Shown here: piece by piece, positions 1 through 9,462 of the stretch
Numbering within the stretch: the stretch's first letter is position 1
How the letters are laid out: every line of letters starts with the position of its first letter
Origin: Companilactobacillus kimchii DSM 13961 = JCM 10707
GTDB lineage: Bacteria; Bacillota; Bacilli; Lactobacillales; Lactobacillaceae
Direction of reading: 5' to 3'
Length of the DNA stretch: 64,000 bases
NCBI RefSeq assembly: GCF_001435445.1
Contig: NZ_AZDH01000027.1
Location: 62,001 to 126,000 of the forward strand
Translations under genes and position numbers: made by a program
The notes under the pieces: model-generated
What the model was told of the DNA's origin: nothing
The model's input: only the letters and a program-made list of their open reading frames with translations
Database searches by the model: none

Positions 1-46
1 TTTTCCTTTTTCTGGATATAATATTTAAAAAGGTTAGGAGTAATAA

Positions 47-250
47 TTGAAAAAGCATCTAAAAAAAATAATTAGGTTAAACATCTTTTTCACTTCGACA
101 ATGATTATTTGTGATTTTTTTATTGTTCATCCGCATACGAATGATAGTAGTTTTGCTGTCCATCAAGTGTCCGCATCCAATCAGATGAAAATCAAACATA
201 AACACAGTAATGTTCATTCAGATGAAGAACAAGAATTCAGTAATACATAA
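47..250 (+). CDS. Small exported peptide, unknown function
   Basis: A 67-residue ORF starting at TTG. The start is supported by AGGTTAGGAG six bases upstream and a TATAAT -10 box at 17-22, which would give a very short leader. The N-terminus has five Lys/Arg residues followed by a hydrophobic stretch (about residues 12-27), like a signal peptide or membrane anchor. The remainder is polar and rich in His, Ser and Lys with an acidic tail (EEQEF). No double-glycine bacteriocin leader is visible. A strong terminator follows directly, so it looks like a self-contained unit convergent with an ABC exporter gene. I do not recognise the family. It could be a pheromone, a bacteriocin-like peptide or a chance ORF. 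Confidence 0.45.
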   Translation: MKKHLKKIIRLNIFFTSTMIICDFFIVHPHTNDSSFAVHQVSASNQMKIKHKHSNVHSDEEQEFSNT

Positions 251-282
251 TCTTGTAAAATAATTTGTTCTAGTAAAGCGAA

Positions 283-350
283 AACAGCTTCTATTAAGTA
301 ATTCAAGTAAACGACGACACATCTTGAATACTTAATAGAAGCTGTTCTTT
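283..350. terminator. Bidirectional hairpin terminator
   Basis: Arms at 283-307 and 323-346 are complementary over about 24 bases with one extra base. T-rich sequence follows on the plus side, and an A-rich stretch before the left arm gives a T run on the minus strand. It separates the small peptide gene from the convergent ABC transporter gene, whose stop codon lies at its edge. Confidence 0.8.
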
Positions 351-1945
351 TAATTTTGTAGTGCCAACCCAGTGCTACTTAATTCGTAAACCTTATCATA
401 GAGCTTTTTAACATCGTCCGGAATATGATGATCTACTTCAATTACGGTTAAAGATTTATTATTCAGAATTGACTCATGAATCGACGTTGCCGTTTCAGGA
501 TCTAATGATGCCGTACCTTCATCAATTAGCAGCAATTGGCGATTAAAGTACAGTGCACGAGCAATTTCAATTCTCTTTAGTTGTCCTCCAGAAAAATTAT
601 GTCCATTTTCATTGATCCGCATTTGTAACGATGTCTCATTGGCAAACTCTTCCAATCCTGATTGCTTTAAAGCAATAATAACCTTTTGATCATTAGCAGT
701 ACTATCTCCCAAAGTAATATTGTCCTTAAGACTGTCTTCAAATATAATCGGCGTCTGCCCTACAATCCCAAAATTATTATAAGAATCAACTTGCGAGTAG
801 GAATGATTATTGAATAAAAATTTTCCAGAGGTTGGTTGCAGCTCTTGAAGAATCATTCGAATTAAGGTTGACTTACCAATACCTGACTTACCGCCGATCA
901 AAATCTTTTCACCTTGAGTTACTGAAAAGGATACATCATGGAAAACTTGTTTTTGATCGTAATTAAAACTGATATCATTGGCCGATAATTTATTCATTAC
1001 TACTGTATTCTCAGTTGAAGCAATAGCCTTAATCGGTTTCAACTGATGAATTTTTGTACGAATACTCTTCGTACTGCTGATAGTATTCCAACTAGTGATA
1101 ATCTGATTAAAACCGTTTAAAATCCAAGATGATGAATATTGAATTGCCACGAATTGGGCCAAGGTTATCTTTCCAGTAATGGTAAAGTAAATCCCCAAAC
1201 CAATCGGCAAATATGAAAAGGTGGAGAAAAGCATCCCAATAAAATTGTTAGATAAAGCAATCTGATTTTTCAAACTGGCATTAGAGGATTCCATTTCAGA
1301 AATAGAACGATTCATACGTTTTGAAAAACCACCAGTTACATTATAACGGCGTAATAATAAAGCTCCATGTAGTAAATCTTTAACTGTCGCCGACAAAATT
1401 TGATTATTTTGAGACCAAGTATCAGTTTTTGCTTGAATCGATTTAGTAAATAATTTTGGAGCCAAGGTTGGGATAATCATAAAAAGCAAAAAGATAATGG
1501 TGATATAGACGTTACTGTAGAGTGCATATGTTAGAGTCCCTATAGTCATCACAATTGAGCCCAACAACGCAAAAATCTGTCGCCAATAATTATCCTCTAA
1601 CAATTTTAAATCATTCAGAAAAAAAGATAAGTTTCCTGATTCAAAATCTTCCTGTTCCTCTGTAACATTAGCCATCTTACTTGTTAGAAAATTTTCCTTC
1701 AATTTACGATTAATTAAATAAATATTTTTATTTACAACTACACTTTTTGTATACCCCAATACTGCAAAAACAGCATAACCTAAAATAATTAAAGCCACTG
1801 ATGGTATGATTAAATTCACCGATTTTTTGCTGATCAAGTAAAAAATATAAGAATAAGTGATTGTATTGAAAGGTATCTCTAACCCCGCTAATAAACTAAA
1901 TATAATGGCCAAACAAAAATACGAACGATTAATATATTTTTTCAT
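350..1945 (-). CDS. ABC exporter, fused permease and ATPase
   Basis: A half-size ABC exporter of 531 residues with an N-terminal transmembrane domain (about 1-290) and a C-terminal ATPase domain. Visible ATPase motifs are Walker A GGKSGIGKST (351-360), Q-loop VGQTP (about 395), signature FSGGQLKRIE (451-460), Walker B LLLIDE (471-476) and an H-loop His in EVDHH. I chose the ATG at 1945 because AAGGGGAAA lies about seven bases upstream; a longer in-frame ORF reaches 2008 without a ribosome site. It must act as a homodimer or with an unlinked partner. The substrate is unknown. Similar single half-transporters export peptides, lipids or drugs, and the small peptide gene next to it is a speculative cargo. 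Confidence 0.88.
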   Translation of the reverse strand: MKKYINRSYFCLAIIFSLLAGLEIPFNTITYSYIFYLISKKSVNLIIPSVALIILGYAVFAVLGYTKSVVVNKNIYLINRKLKENFLTSKMANVTEEQEDFESGNLSFFLNDLKLLEDNYWRQIFALLGSIVMTIGTLTYALYSNVYITIIFLLFMIIPTLAPKLFTKSIQAKTDTWSQNNQILSATVKDLLHGALLLRRYNVTGGFSKRMNRSISEMESSNASLKNQIALSNNFIGMLFSTFSYLPIGLGIYFTITGKITLAQFVAIQYSSSWILNGFNQIITSWNTISSTKSIRTKIHQLKPIKAIASTENTVVMNKLSANDISFNYDQKQVFHDVSFSVTQGEKILIGGKSGIGKSTLIRMILQELQPTSGKFLFNNHSYSQVDSYNNFGIVGQTPIIFEDSLKDNITLGDSTANDQKVIIALKQSGLEEFANETSLQMRINENGHNFSGGQLKRIEIARALYFNRQLLLIDEGTASLDPETATSIHESILNNKSLTVIEVDHHIPDDVKKLYDKVYELSSTGLALQN

Positions 1946-2145
1946 TAGAATTTCCCCTTTTAATAAAAATATTTTTAATAATTGTATCACTAGCAAAATT
2001 AACATCAAATCGAGATTAATCTTATAAATTACATTCTCTTCATTTAAGAATAATTAGAACAAATTTAATATTCAAGTATATCATCTTTGAATAGCATGAT
2101 GTATACGAATCGGTTATAATTTAGCAAAATATTTCGGGGGAATAT

Positions 2146-2667
2146 ATGAAAAATCGATTATCACTTATTTTAACAGCTCTATCAATCTCAATGTTCACAA
2201 ATATCGCTACACCAGTAATAGCAGCCACGGATACTACTGATCACTATGACGAATTCCGAGCACAAAGATTTTTCAATAAAATCAAAAAGTTTAACGAAAA
2301 GCTTAATAAGTGTCTAAATAATAAAACGGAGTTAGCAATTCACAAGTTTAAAGCTGATTCTAAATCTACTGCCAGAAAATCGGGAAATCTAAAAATTTAT
2401 TGGACAACTTTTATTAAACGTATTAATTACTTAAAAAATGACCAAATTGAGGTCTATGTTACTGACGAATTCAAAACCCTTCCACACAGAAAAAGAGTAC
2501 AAATCATTGAATCAGTTCAACAATTGGCACTCTCATATTTGGATGATTTTAAAGCCGTAACTCCTTCTAGATATTCTGAAGGCCTCGCAACTACTGTTTT
2601 TTGTGACGGAAATTACCTTGGACGTTCACTCTTTTTAGATAATAAGGATTTCAAATGGAACGATTAA
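2146..2667 (+). CDS. Secreted protein of unknown function
   Basis: 173 residues with a clear signal peptide: Lys/Arg start, hydrophobic core about residues 5-24, and a likely cleavage after Ala-Ala near residue 27. GGGGGA sits just upstream of the ATG and a TATAAT box lies at 2115-2120, although no good -35 is at standard spacing. The mature part is mixed alpha/beta in appearance, with a basic first half and a Trp-Asn-Asp end. There is no LPxTG or repeated wall-binding domain. Its stop codon overlaps that of the convergent TraX-like gene by four bases, so the two transcripts must run into each other. I do not recognise the family. Confidence 0.7.
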   Translation: MKNRLSLILTALSISMFTNIATPVIAATDTTDHYDEFRAQRFFNKIKKFNEKLNKCLNNKTELAIHKFKADSKSTARKSGNLKIYWTTFIKRINYLKNDQIEVYVTDEFKTLPHRKRVQIIESVQQLALSYLDDFKAVTPSRYSEGLATTVFCDGNYLGRSLFLDNKDFKWND

Positions 2668-3446
2668 CGACACAGCAGGCTAGCTAATAAGTGTATAAGC
2701 CACAGATGCAATGGATAAAATAAATAGAACACATATTTTAATTGTTTATCGTACCTACCCAATTTTCCACTGTAAAAAGTTAATAGTGGCACAATCAGAA
2801 TAAAGAAAATATCACAGGCATTCATAGCAACACTATCAAACAACATTAATAGATCAGTCGTTCCTATCGACAATGCTATTGGTAATTCAATAGCTGCTAT
2901 GACTAACATCAAAGCTAAATAACTCAAATTTCTCCGTTTAATATTTTGATGTGTTATCTGTGTTATCAACATAAATGGAAAAATAATAAAGCTACCTTCC
3001 AAAATGGGTATGATTCCTATCACAACTAAAATAGCAGAAACGATTCTCAATAGTCGTTTCTTTTTTTGTTCCTGACAGTTATCCCAAAGACAAACAATAA
3101 TTGCACCAACAAAGAGTGTTAGAAAAATATTGTCTCCTGTAATAGACATTGCGTAATCTTTTCGTAAAACAAATAGATTCATGAGGTAGTTTCCCAAGGC
3201 CATCAAAAAACCCCAAGTACCTAAACGAAACAGATAATCTTTACGGCTATGCGTATAATGCAGTCCCTCAACTACCAAATAAGCAAAACCAACCGCCACT
3301 ACTCTAGTGATAAGGTGGAAAACATCTGCTAAATACGGTGAAATAAAATAGCTAATATGGTCTAAAACCATTAACCCCATTAACAAAAATTTAAATGTGT
3401 CTCGATTCAGCGCCTTGTGCGCAATATTGGGTGTGAATTGTCGCAT
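2664..3446 (-). CDS. TraX-family membrane protein (putative acyltransferase)
   Basis: 260 residues and about eight hydrophobic segments. The motif LLMGLMVLDHISYF near residues 21-34 is typical of the TraX family, named after the F-plasmid pilin N-acetylase and broadly related to membrane acyltransferases. Chromosomal copies are common in lactobacilli without any conjugation genes, and none are present here, so pilin acetylation is unlikely. The start at 3446 has AGGAGATT upstream. The gene is divergent from the potassium channel gene and convergent with the secreted protein gene. Family assignment is by motif and topology; the substrate is unknown. Confidence 0.72.
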   Translation of the reverse strand: MRQFTPNIAHKALNRDTFKFLLMGLMVLDHISYFISPYLADVFHLITRVVAVGFAYLVVEGLHYTHSRKDYLFRLGTWGFLMALGNYLMNLFVLRKDYAMSITGDNIFLTLFVGAIIVCLWDNCQEQKKKRLLRIVSAILVVIGIIPILEGSFIIFPFMLITQITHQNIKRRNLSYLALMLVIAAIELPIALSIGTTDLLMLFDSVAMNACDIFFILIVPLLTFYSGKLGRYDKQLKYVFYLFYPLHLWLIHLLASLLCR

Positions 3447-3509
3447 ATATTAATCTCCTCGAATTGATAAATTTCATTATCCAGAAATTTATTTTTCCTG
3501 TAAATACAC

Positions 3510-3534
3510 CTAACACAACTGTTAGTGCTATATT
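3510..3534 (+). promoter_or_regulatory. Candidate promoter with inverted repeat
   Basis: Six-base inverted repeat CTAACA (3510-3515) and TGTTAG (3520-3525), followed by TATATT at 3529-3534, in the 125-nt divergent gap between the TraX-like and potassium channel genes. The repeat would overlap the -35/spacer region of a promoter for the channel gene. No regulator is adjacent. Confidence 0.35.
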
Positions 3535-3571
3535 ACAAATTAGTAAGACTAAATGGAGATGAACTGAAACC

Positions 3572-4327
3572 ATGAAAAAGTTTCATAAATTTTTGCATTC
3601 AAATGGATATTATTTTGTCATTGTTCTAGCAGGATTATTTTCACTTGTTATTTTAGTATTGAGCTACATCCCTCACTTTGATATCTCACGCTCACCCTAT
3701 ATTGAAATCGATATCGCAACGCTTCTAATCTTCTGCTTCGATTACTTCGGACGTCTCTATTTAGCTAAGGACAAGGGGGATTTCTTTCGACACAATATTC
3801 TCGACCTATTAGCGATTTTGCCTTTCAATACTATATTTAACGTCTTTCGGGTATTTCGTGTAGTTAACGTACTTCGTTTCGCTAAAGTATTTACATTGAT
3901 CCGCTTTATTGGAACTGCTGGGAAAATGCAAAAGAACGCTAAAAAGTTCTTACGGATCAATGGTTTTATTTACTTGATCATTATCTGTGGAATCGTCTTA
4001 GTTACAGCAGCAATTTCTTATTCTTTAGCTGAAAATGTTTCTTTAAGTAATTCATTTTGGTGGGCCATTGTGACCGCTTCTACAGTTGGTTATGGTGACG
4101 TTGCACCGACTACACTTGTTGGTAGAATTTCAGCTGTCTCCTTGATGATCATTGGCATTGGCTTCATTGGAACTCTCACTAGTACAATTACCAATTACTT
4201 CACTCAAGAAACTTCCGAAAAAAGTGATGATAAATTGGATCAAATCTTAATTAAATTGGACAAGATAGAAAAAGAGAATCATGAACTACATCGTGAAATT
4301 GATGAGCTGAAGAAACGAAAAAAATAG
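3572..4327 (+). CDS. Voltage-sensor-type potassium channel
   Basis: 251 residues. The selectivity filter TVGYGD is at 171-176, between two pore-lining helices (about 131-152 and 180-202), preceded by a four-helix sensor-like region. The S4-like segment at 91-112 carries R93, R96, R102, K105 and R111, basic residues at every third position as in true voltage sensors. The C-terminal 45 residues are a heptad-rich coiled coil (LDQILIKLDKIEKENHELH), likely for tetramer assembly, and no RCK/TrkA-N domain is present. The predicted role is K+ flux and membrane-potential control. The ribosome site is weak (GGAG about 13 bases upstream), so expression may be low. Confidence 0.9.
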   Translation: MKKFHKFLHSNGYYFVIVLAGLFSLVILVLSYIPHFDISRSPYIEIDIATLLIFCFDYFGRLYLAKDKGDFFRHNILDLLAILPFNTIFNVFRVFRVVNVLRFAKVFTLIRFIGTAGKMQKNAKKFLRINGFIYLIIICGIVLVTAAISYSLAENVSLSNSFWWAIVTASTVGYGDVAPTTLVGRISAVSLMIIGIGFIGTLTSTITNYFTQETSEKSDDKLDQILIKLDKIEKENHELHREIDELKKRKK

Positions 4328-4366
4328 AGGTATGAATTTTGATAATAAAATTCATACCTCTTCTTT
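4327..4366. terminator. Bidirectional terminator
   Basis: Perfect 14-base arms, 4327-4340 and 4347-4360, with a six-base loop. T-rich sequence follows on the plus strand, and a long A run before it gives a T run on the minus strand. It ends both the channel gene and the convergent methyltransferase/beta-glucoside transcript. Confidence 0.88.
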
Positions 4367-4369
4367 ATA

Positions 4370-5119
4370 TTATTGCTTTCTTGCAACAATCAAAAATCGA
4401 TCTTCGTAAGTGTCAATCTGTCCAGTTTGCTCGATAATATTTTGTAGTTCATAGAGTTTCGACAAGTTATCCTCTACATTAAAGTTGGGAAACTCCCATG
4501 GAACAACTGTCGCATAGTATACAACGGCTCCAACATCAAAGAACGACATTTTAGAAAAACTGACAGCAGATTTCAACACCTTTAAACCTGCTTTTTGGCA
4601 AGCAATCGTATTATTAACCAAGGTATTGTCAGGATAAGCTGGTTGATAATCATCTCTAAAGAAACGGGATAAAGAAAAATTGTTAGTGGCTCCAACCTGC
4701 TCGGTTACAAACATACCTAATTTTTTCAAAACACGACTAATCTCTGGCACTGGCATGGCCCCATGACAATTAGTCACAACGTCAAACCTACTATCTGGAA
4801 CCAAATTAAGATTCTCAGCTGGATCTTCATAAAGTGTCACACCACTGGGAACAACCTTTTGCTTGAGAAATTCAACATTCGAATCCCAACCTTCAGTTAC
4901 ATATGTCCTTTGCGCATCGTGTCGGAAACTGGTCATCAGTTCACCACCGCCAGTATCCATATCTAGCCAAACATCTGTCGGCTGCAAGTACTTCTGGACA
5001 ATTTTGGAATAATTCCAAGGCAGTGATTCATTTTGCCACCGACCATCCAAATGCTCAAAGTTCCAACCTTGCATTGCCTGATTACCTTCTTCAAGCCAAG
5101 TCTCTTCTACTGTCTTCAT
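4370..5119 (-). CDS. Class I SAM-dependent methyltransferase
   Basis: 249 residues. The SAM-binding glycine motif appears as WLDMDTGGGE at about residue 50, followed by an acidic end of strand 2 (VTEGWDSN) and a DVVTNCHGAMPVPEISRVLKKLGMFV segment matching the later motifs of small-molecule methyltransferases. I prefer the ATG at 5119 over the in-frame GTG at 5128, because the AAGGG upstream would sit only two bases from the GTG. It lies 30 bases behind the GH1 gene on the same strand, so it can be read as the last cistron of that transcript, ending at the 4327-4360 hairpin. The substrate is unknown and a link to sugar use is not evident. Confidence 0.8.
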   Translation of the reverse strand: MKTVEETWLEEGNQAMQGWNFEHLDGRWQNESLPWNYSKIVQKYLQPTDVWLDMDTGGGELMTSFRHDAQRTYVTEGWDSNVEFLKQKVVPSGVTLYEDPAENLNLVPDSRFDVVTNCHGAMPVPEISRVLKKLGMFVTEQVGATNNFSLSRFFRDDYQPAYPDNTLVNNTIACQKAGLKVLKSAVSFSKMSFFDVGAVVYYATVVPWEFPNFNVEDNLSKLYELQNIIEQTGQIDTYEDRFLIVARKQ

Positions 5120-5149
5120 GATTGCCACTACCCTTTTTATTGATTTATT

Positions 5150-6676
<1,527 letters not shown>

Positions 6677-6679
6677 CTA

Positions 6680-8554
6680 CTACGCTAACATCAATAAATT
6701 ATTATTTATGGTGACTTCTTTCTCCACCTCAGGAATTGGCAATACTTCTAAGAAATCTTTACTGTTGAGTACAATAACCATAACCGTAGAATCATAGCCT
6801 GCTTTCTTAATACTTGCAACATCAAATCTTAACAATTCTTGACCAGCAGAAAATCGTTCACTTTTTTGAACTAATGTTTGAAAATACTTTCCTTTTAACT
6901 GTACTGTGTCAATTCCAACATGAATCAACAAATCAGCATTATTATCTAAATGAATCCCAATAGCATGTCCAGTTGCAAATGAAGCAGTTACCTTGCCATC
7001 AGTTGGCGCAACTACTTTTCCAGAATTAGGAACAACTGCAATTCCTTTGCCCATAATGCCACTGGAAAAAGTCTTATCATTAACTTTGCTCAAGGCAATC
7101 ACTTTACCTTCAACTGGACTCTTGAGTGTTTGTTTTGCATTAGTTTGTTTATTAGCGTTATTTTTTTCAAATTTAAGATCCGGGTCATCTACCGGATCCT
7201 CAAACCCGATCAGCCAAGTAGCCACAAAGGTTACTAAACTGGAAACTGCAATTGTCATAATTGCAGGTAATATGAAATTTTCAGTCTTTGAAACCCACAT
7301 AGGCAAACTCAACAGACCAGGCGTGACATAAACAAATGCTTTCATTTTCATAAATCCAGCAAATATTCCGGCAACAGCACCACCAATCATGGCACCATAC
7401 ATTGGTTTCTTTAATTTTAAATTAACACCAAACATTGCCGGCTCAGTGATACCACCTAAATAAGCGGTAGCACTGGATGACAAGGCCAAACTTCTTAATT
7501 TTTTATTTTTAGTTCTTAATCCCACTGCCAAATTAGCAGCTGCTTGAGACATATTCGAACATAAAGCTGCCACTCGAACAATTGGGTCGTATCCCTTAGA
7601 AATCAACAATTGAATACTAATTGGACTTAAGGCTTTGTGAACCCCCATTGAAACTAGCCAGGGGTAAAGACCAGCCAACACTGGAATAGCGACCATTCCC
7701 ACATTGTTATATAGAAACATACTGCCATTAGCAATACCCTTAGAAATTAAATTAGCAACAGGACCAATGATTAAAAAAGTCAACGGTGCTGTAAAGAGAA
7801 TAACCAACATTGGTTCTGCAAACACCTTAATGACATTAGGTGTAACCTTCTTAACAATTCTCTCAATATAGGACATAGCCCACACTGACAAAATAGCAGG
7901 AATAAAAGTCGAAGAATATGATACTAAATCGACTGATAAACCTAAAAAACGTATTGGCTTACCGGCAGCCACCATCGCTACCCAATTAGGATTAACTGTT
8001 ACTAATCCGATAAAAGCCCCCAAGATTTGATTGGTTTTAAAAACCTTAGCAGCGGAAAATCCAATAAAAGCCGGCATAAAATAATACCCAGTGTCAAATA
8101 TTAGATTCAGCATAATATAGGTTTGGCCTTTGGATGATAATACACCCATCATATTCAGAACTAAAAGCAGAACCTTTCCCATTCCGGCTCCCGCCAATAA
8201 AGGAATAGCTGGCGAAAGTATCCCTGTAACCGTTTCAATTACCTTATCTACTGGACTTTGCTTCTTTAAGGATTTCTGAGAATTATACGAATTATTAGAC
8301 ACATCGTCAAAATCTAACAGATCAATTAATTTGTTATAAATATCTTCAACACGACCTCCAATAACAATCTGATACTGTCCAGCACGTTTAACCAGTTGCA
8401 GTATTCCTGGAATATTTTCAATTTTTTTATCATCTGCTTTTGACTCGTCATATAAAACGAATCTTAATCGTGTAGCGCAATGAATAACAGATTTAATGTT
8501 TTTCTTGCCACCAACACCCTGAATAATTTGCTTATCCATTTGTTCATATTCCAT
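6680..8554 (-). CDS. PTS beta-glucoside transporter, EIIBCA
   Basis: 624 residues with domains in the order IIB, IIC, IIA. In IIB the phosphorylated Cys is C26 in VIHCATRLRF. IIC spans about residues 100-470 with many membrane helices and a GITEPAMFG motif. IIA is at the C-terminus, with the phosphorylated His in LLIHVGIDTV. It imports and 6-phosphorylates beta-glucosides for the downstream GH1 enzyme. I chose the ATG at 8554 (GGGAGTG seven bases upstream) instead of the longer ORF from 8584. The leader holds a cre site, a RAT-like element and a terminator, so control by CcpA and by a LicT/BglG antiterminator is inferred. No bglG-type gene is in the window. Confidence 0.93.
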   Translation of the reverse strand: MEYEQMDKQIIQGVGGKKNIKSVIHCATRLRFVLYDESKADDKKIENIPGILQLVKRAGQYQIVIGGRVEDIYNKLIDLLDFDDVSNNSYNSQKSLKKQSPVDKVIETVTGILSPAIPLLAGAGMGKVLLLVLNMMGVLSSKGQTYIMLNLIFDTGYYFMPAFIGFSAAKVFKTNQILGAFIGLVTVNPNWVAMVAAGKPIRFLGLSVDLVSYSSTFIPAILSVWAMSYIERIVKKVTPNVIKVFAEPMLVILFTAPLTFLIIGPVANLISKGIANGSMFLYNNVGMVAIPVLAGLYPWLVSMGVHKALSPISIQLLISKGYDPIVRVAALCSNMSQAAANLAVGLRTKNKKLRSLALSSSATAYLGGITEPAMFGVNLKLKKPMYGAMIGGAVAGIFAGFMKMKAFVYVTPGLLSLPMWVSKTENFILPAIMTIAVSSLVTFVATWLIGFEDPVDDPDLKFEKNNANKQTNAKQTLKSPVEGKVIALSKVNDKTFSSGIMGKGIAVVPNSGKVVAPTDGKVTASFATGHAIGIHLDNNADLLIHVGIDTVQLKGKYFQTLVQKSERFSAGQELLRFDVASIKKAGYDSTVMVIVLNSKDFLEVLPIPEVEKEVTINNNLLMLA

Positions 8555-8677
8555 GATCTTCACTCCCAAAACTATACATAACATAGTGATATTTTCACGG
8601 TAACAATAAGCTTTTAAACATTATTCCTTCAAGTAATACGCACAATACAATTCAATCAATATTTTGAATTTTTACGC

Positions 8678-8726
8678 AAAAAAACCTACTCAGCCCTCGT
8701 TAAAATAAACGGACTAAGTAGGTTTT
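8678..8726 (-). terminator. Leader terminator of the beta-glucoside operon
   Basis: On the minus strand, arms at 8714-8726 and 8681-8693 (AAAACCTACTTAG against CTGAGTAGGTTTT, one wobble pair) end in seven T residues. It lies about 125 bases before the PTS start codon, downstream of the promoter at 8788-8816, so it must be read through for expression. Its first arm overlaps the RAT-like element. Confidence 0.8.
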
Positions 8727-8746
8727 CGTAGTTCCTACATGTTTCC
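8721..8746 (-). promoter_or_regulatory. RAT-like antiterminator site (BglG/LicT type)
   Basis: Minus-strand RNA reading GGAAACAT, GTAG, GAA, CTAC, GAAAACC in order. This gives an upper stem GTAG/CTAC with a small loop, a lower GG/CC pair and two asymmetric internal loops. That is the layout of ribonucleic antiterminator sites bound by BglG/LicT proteins, including the conserved GGA start and AAAACC end. The last seven bases are also the first arm of the terminator, so folding of one excludes the other. The sequence departs from the usual consensus in its middle. Confidence 0.6.
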
Positions 8747-8787
8747 AAAGTGATCCCAATCACTCATTTACTATCCAATTCGTATTT

Positions 8788-8816
8788 ATGATAGCGCTTA
8801 CCGTATTTAGAGTCAA
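8788..8816 (-). promoter_or_regulatory. Promoter and cre site of the beta-glucoside operon
   Basis: Minus strand: TTGACT (8811-8816), a 17-base spacer, then TATCAT (8788-8793). The spacer end and -10 contain GGTAAGCGCTATCA (about 8789-8802), one mismatch from a good catabolite-responsive element with its central AAGCGCT intact. CcpA bound there would cover the -10 region and repress. Of the 343-nt gap 8555-8897, this promoter, the leader and the TetR ribosome site are all I can identify. Confidence 0.75.
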
Positions 8817-8897
8817 TCTTTTACTACTTCGTCATTTTTAGTAATTTATTGTTTCCAAAAGATAACGGTGTTACCCTATGAAAAAGAGGTGAATCAA

Positions 8898-9455
8898 ATG
8901 ACTGGAAAAACTAATGATACTGAGCAAAAAATCATTTTACTAACAATTGATCTAATCAACGAAGGTGGCGTTGAACAAATATCCTTACGCAATTTGGCCA
9001 AACAATTGGGATTGACCACCGGTGCTTTCTATAAACATTTTGCCAATAAAAATGATCTATGGTTAGTAGTAACTAAGCAACTTTCTAAAAATATGAGCTT
9101 AGAATTAGCCCCCATATTACAGAAGAAATACGATTCCAAAACTAAAATTCTTGAAATTGCTAAAGTCATGCTATTGAAATTTCAAACCAATCCCAATTTA
9201 ATGGATTTTCTATTCTTTAATCCAACTTCCAAGAGTGACTTGAATCTACATTCTACTGAATTCAATTTTTTAAAAATCATGAATGATTTAGTATCCAACC
9301 TAATTACCGAAAATAAACTAATAATAGATAAACAGACTTTATTTATTCAGTTGTGGTCTTTCATTCAAGGTTACGGCTTATTAATTAGAAATCATGCTAC
9401 TACTTTTGATGAGGAGTTAGTTGCTCAAACTTTACATCAATTAATAAAGGAGTGA
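8898..9455 (+). CDS. TetR-family transcriptional regulator
   Basis: 185 residues with an N-terminal TetR helix-turn-helix: ISLRNLAKQLGLTTGAFYKHFANKNDLW at about residues 31-58, including the usual YKHF...K signature. The C-terminal ligand domain is not recognisable by ligand. The ATG at 8898 has AGAGGTG six bases upstream; the longer GTG-started ORF from 8868 has no ribosome site. The stop is seven bases before an NAD(P)H oxidoreductase gene, so this is probably an autoregulated pair responding to a redox-active or aromatic compound. That role is inferred from context. Confidence 0.88.
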   Translation: MTGKTNDTEQKIILLTIDLINEGGVEQISLRNLAKQLGLTTGAFYKHFANKNDLWLVVTKQLSKNMSLELAPILQKKYDSKTKILEIAKVMLLKFQTNPNLMDFLFFNPTSKSDLNLHSTEFNFLKIMNDLVSNLITENKLIIDKQTLFIQLWSFIQGYGLLIRNHATTFDEELVAQTLHQLIKE

Positions 9456-9462
9456 ATCTATC

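Noticed and set aside
2664-3446. TraX-like gene as evidence of a conjugative element
   Set aside because: No relaxase, type IV secretion, integrase or attachment site is nearby, and chromosomal TraX-family genes are common in lactobacilli.
3391-3573. 60-residue minus-strand ORF overlapping the start of the TraX-like gene
   Set aside because: It lies in the divergent promoter region, has no ribosome site and overlaps a well-supported gene in another frame.
8585-8760. T-box riboswitch in the beta-glucoside leader
   Set aside because: No TGGNACCGCG-like T-box sequence or specifier loop is present, and the operon is not amino-acid related; the RAT/terminator reading fits better.
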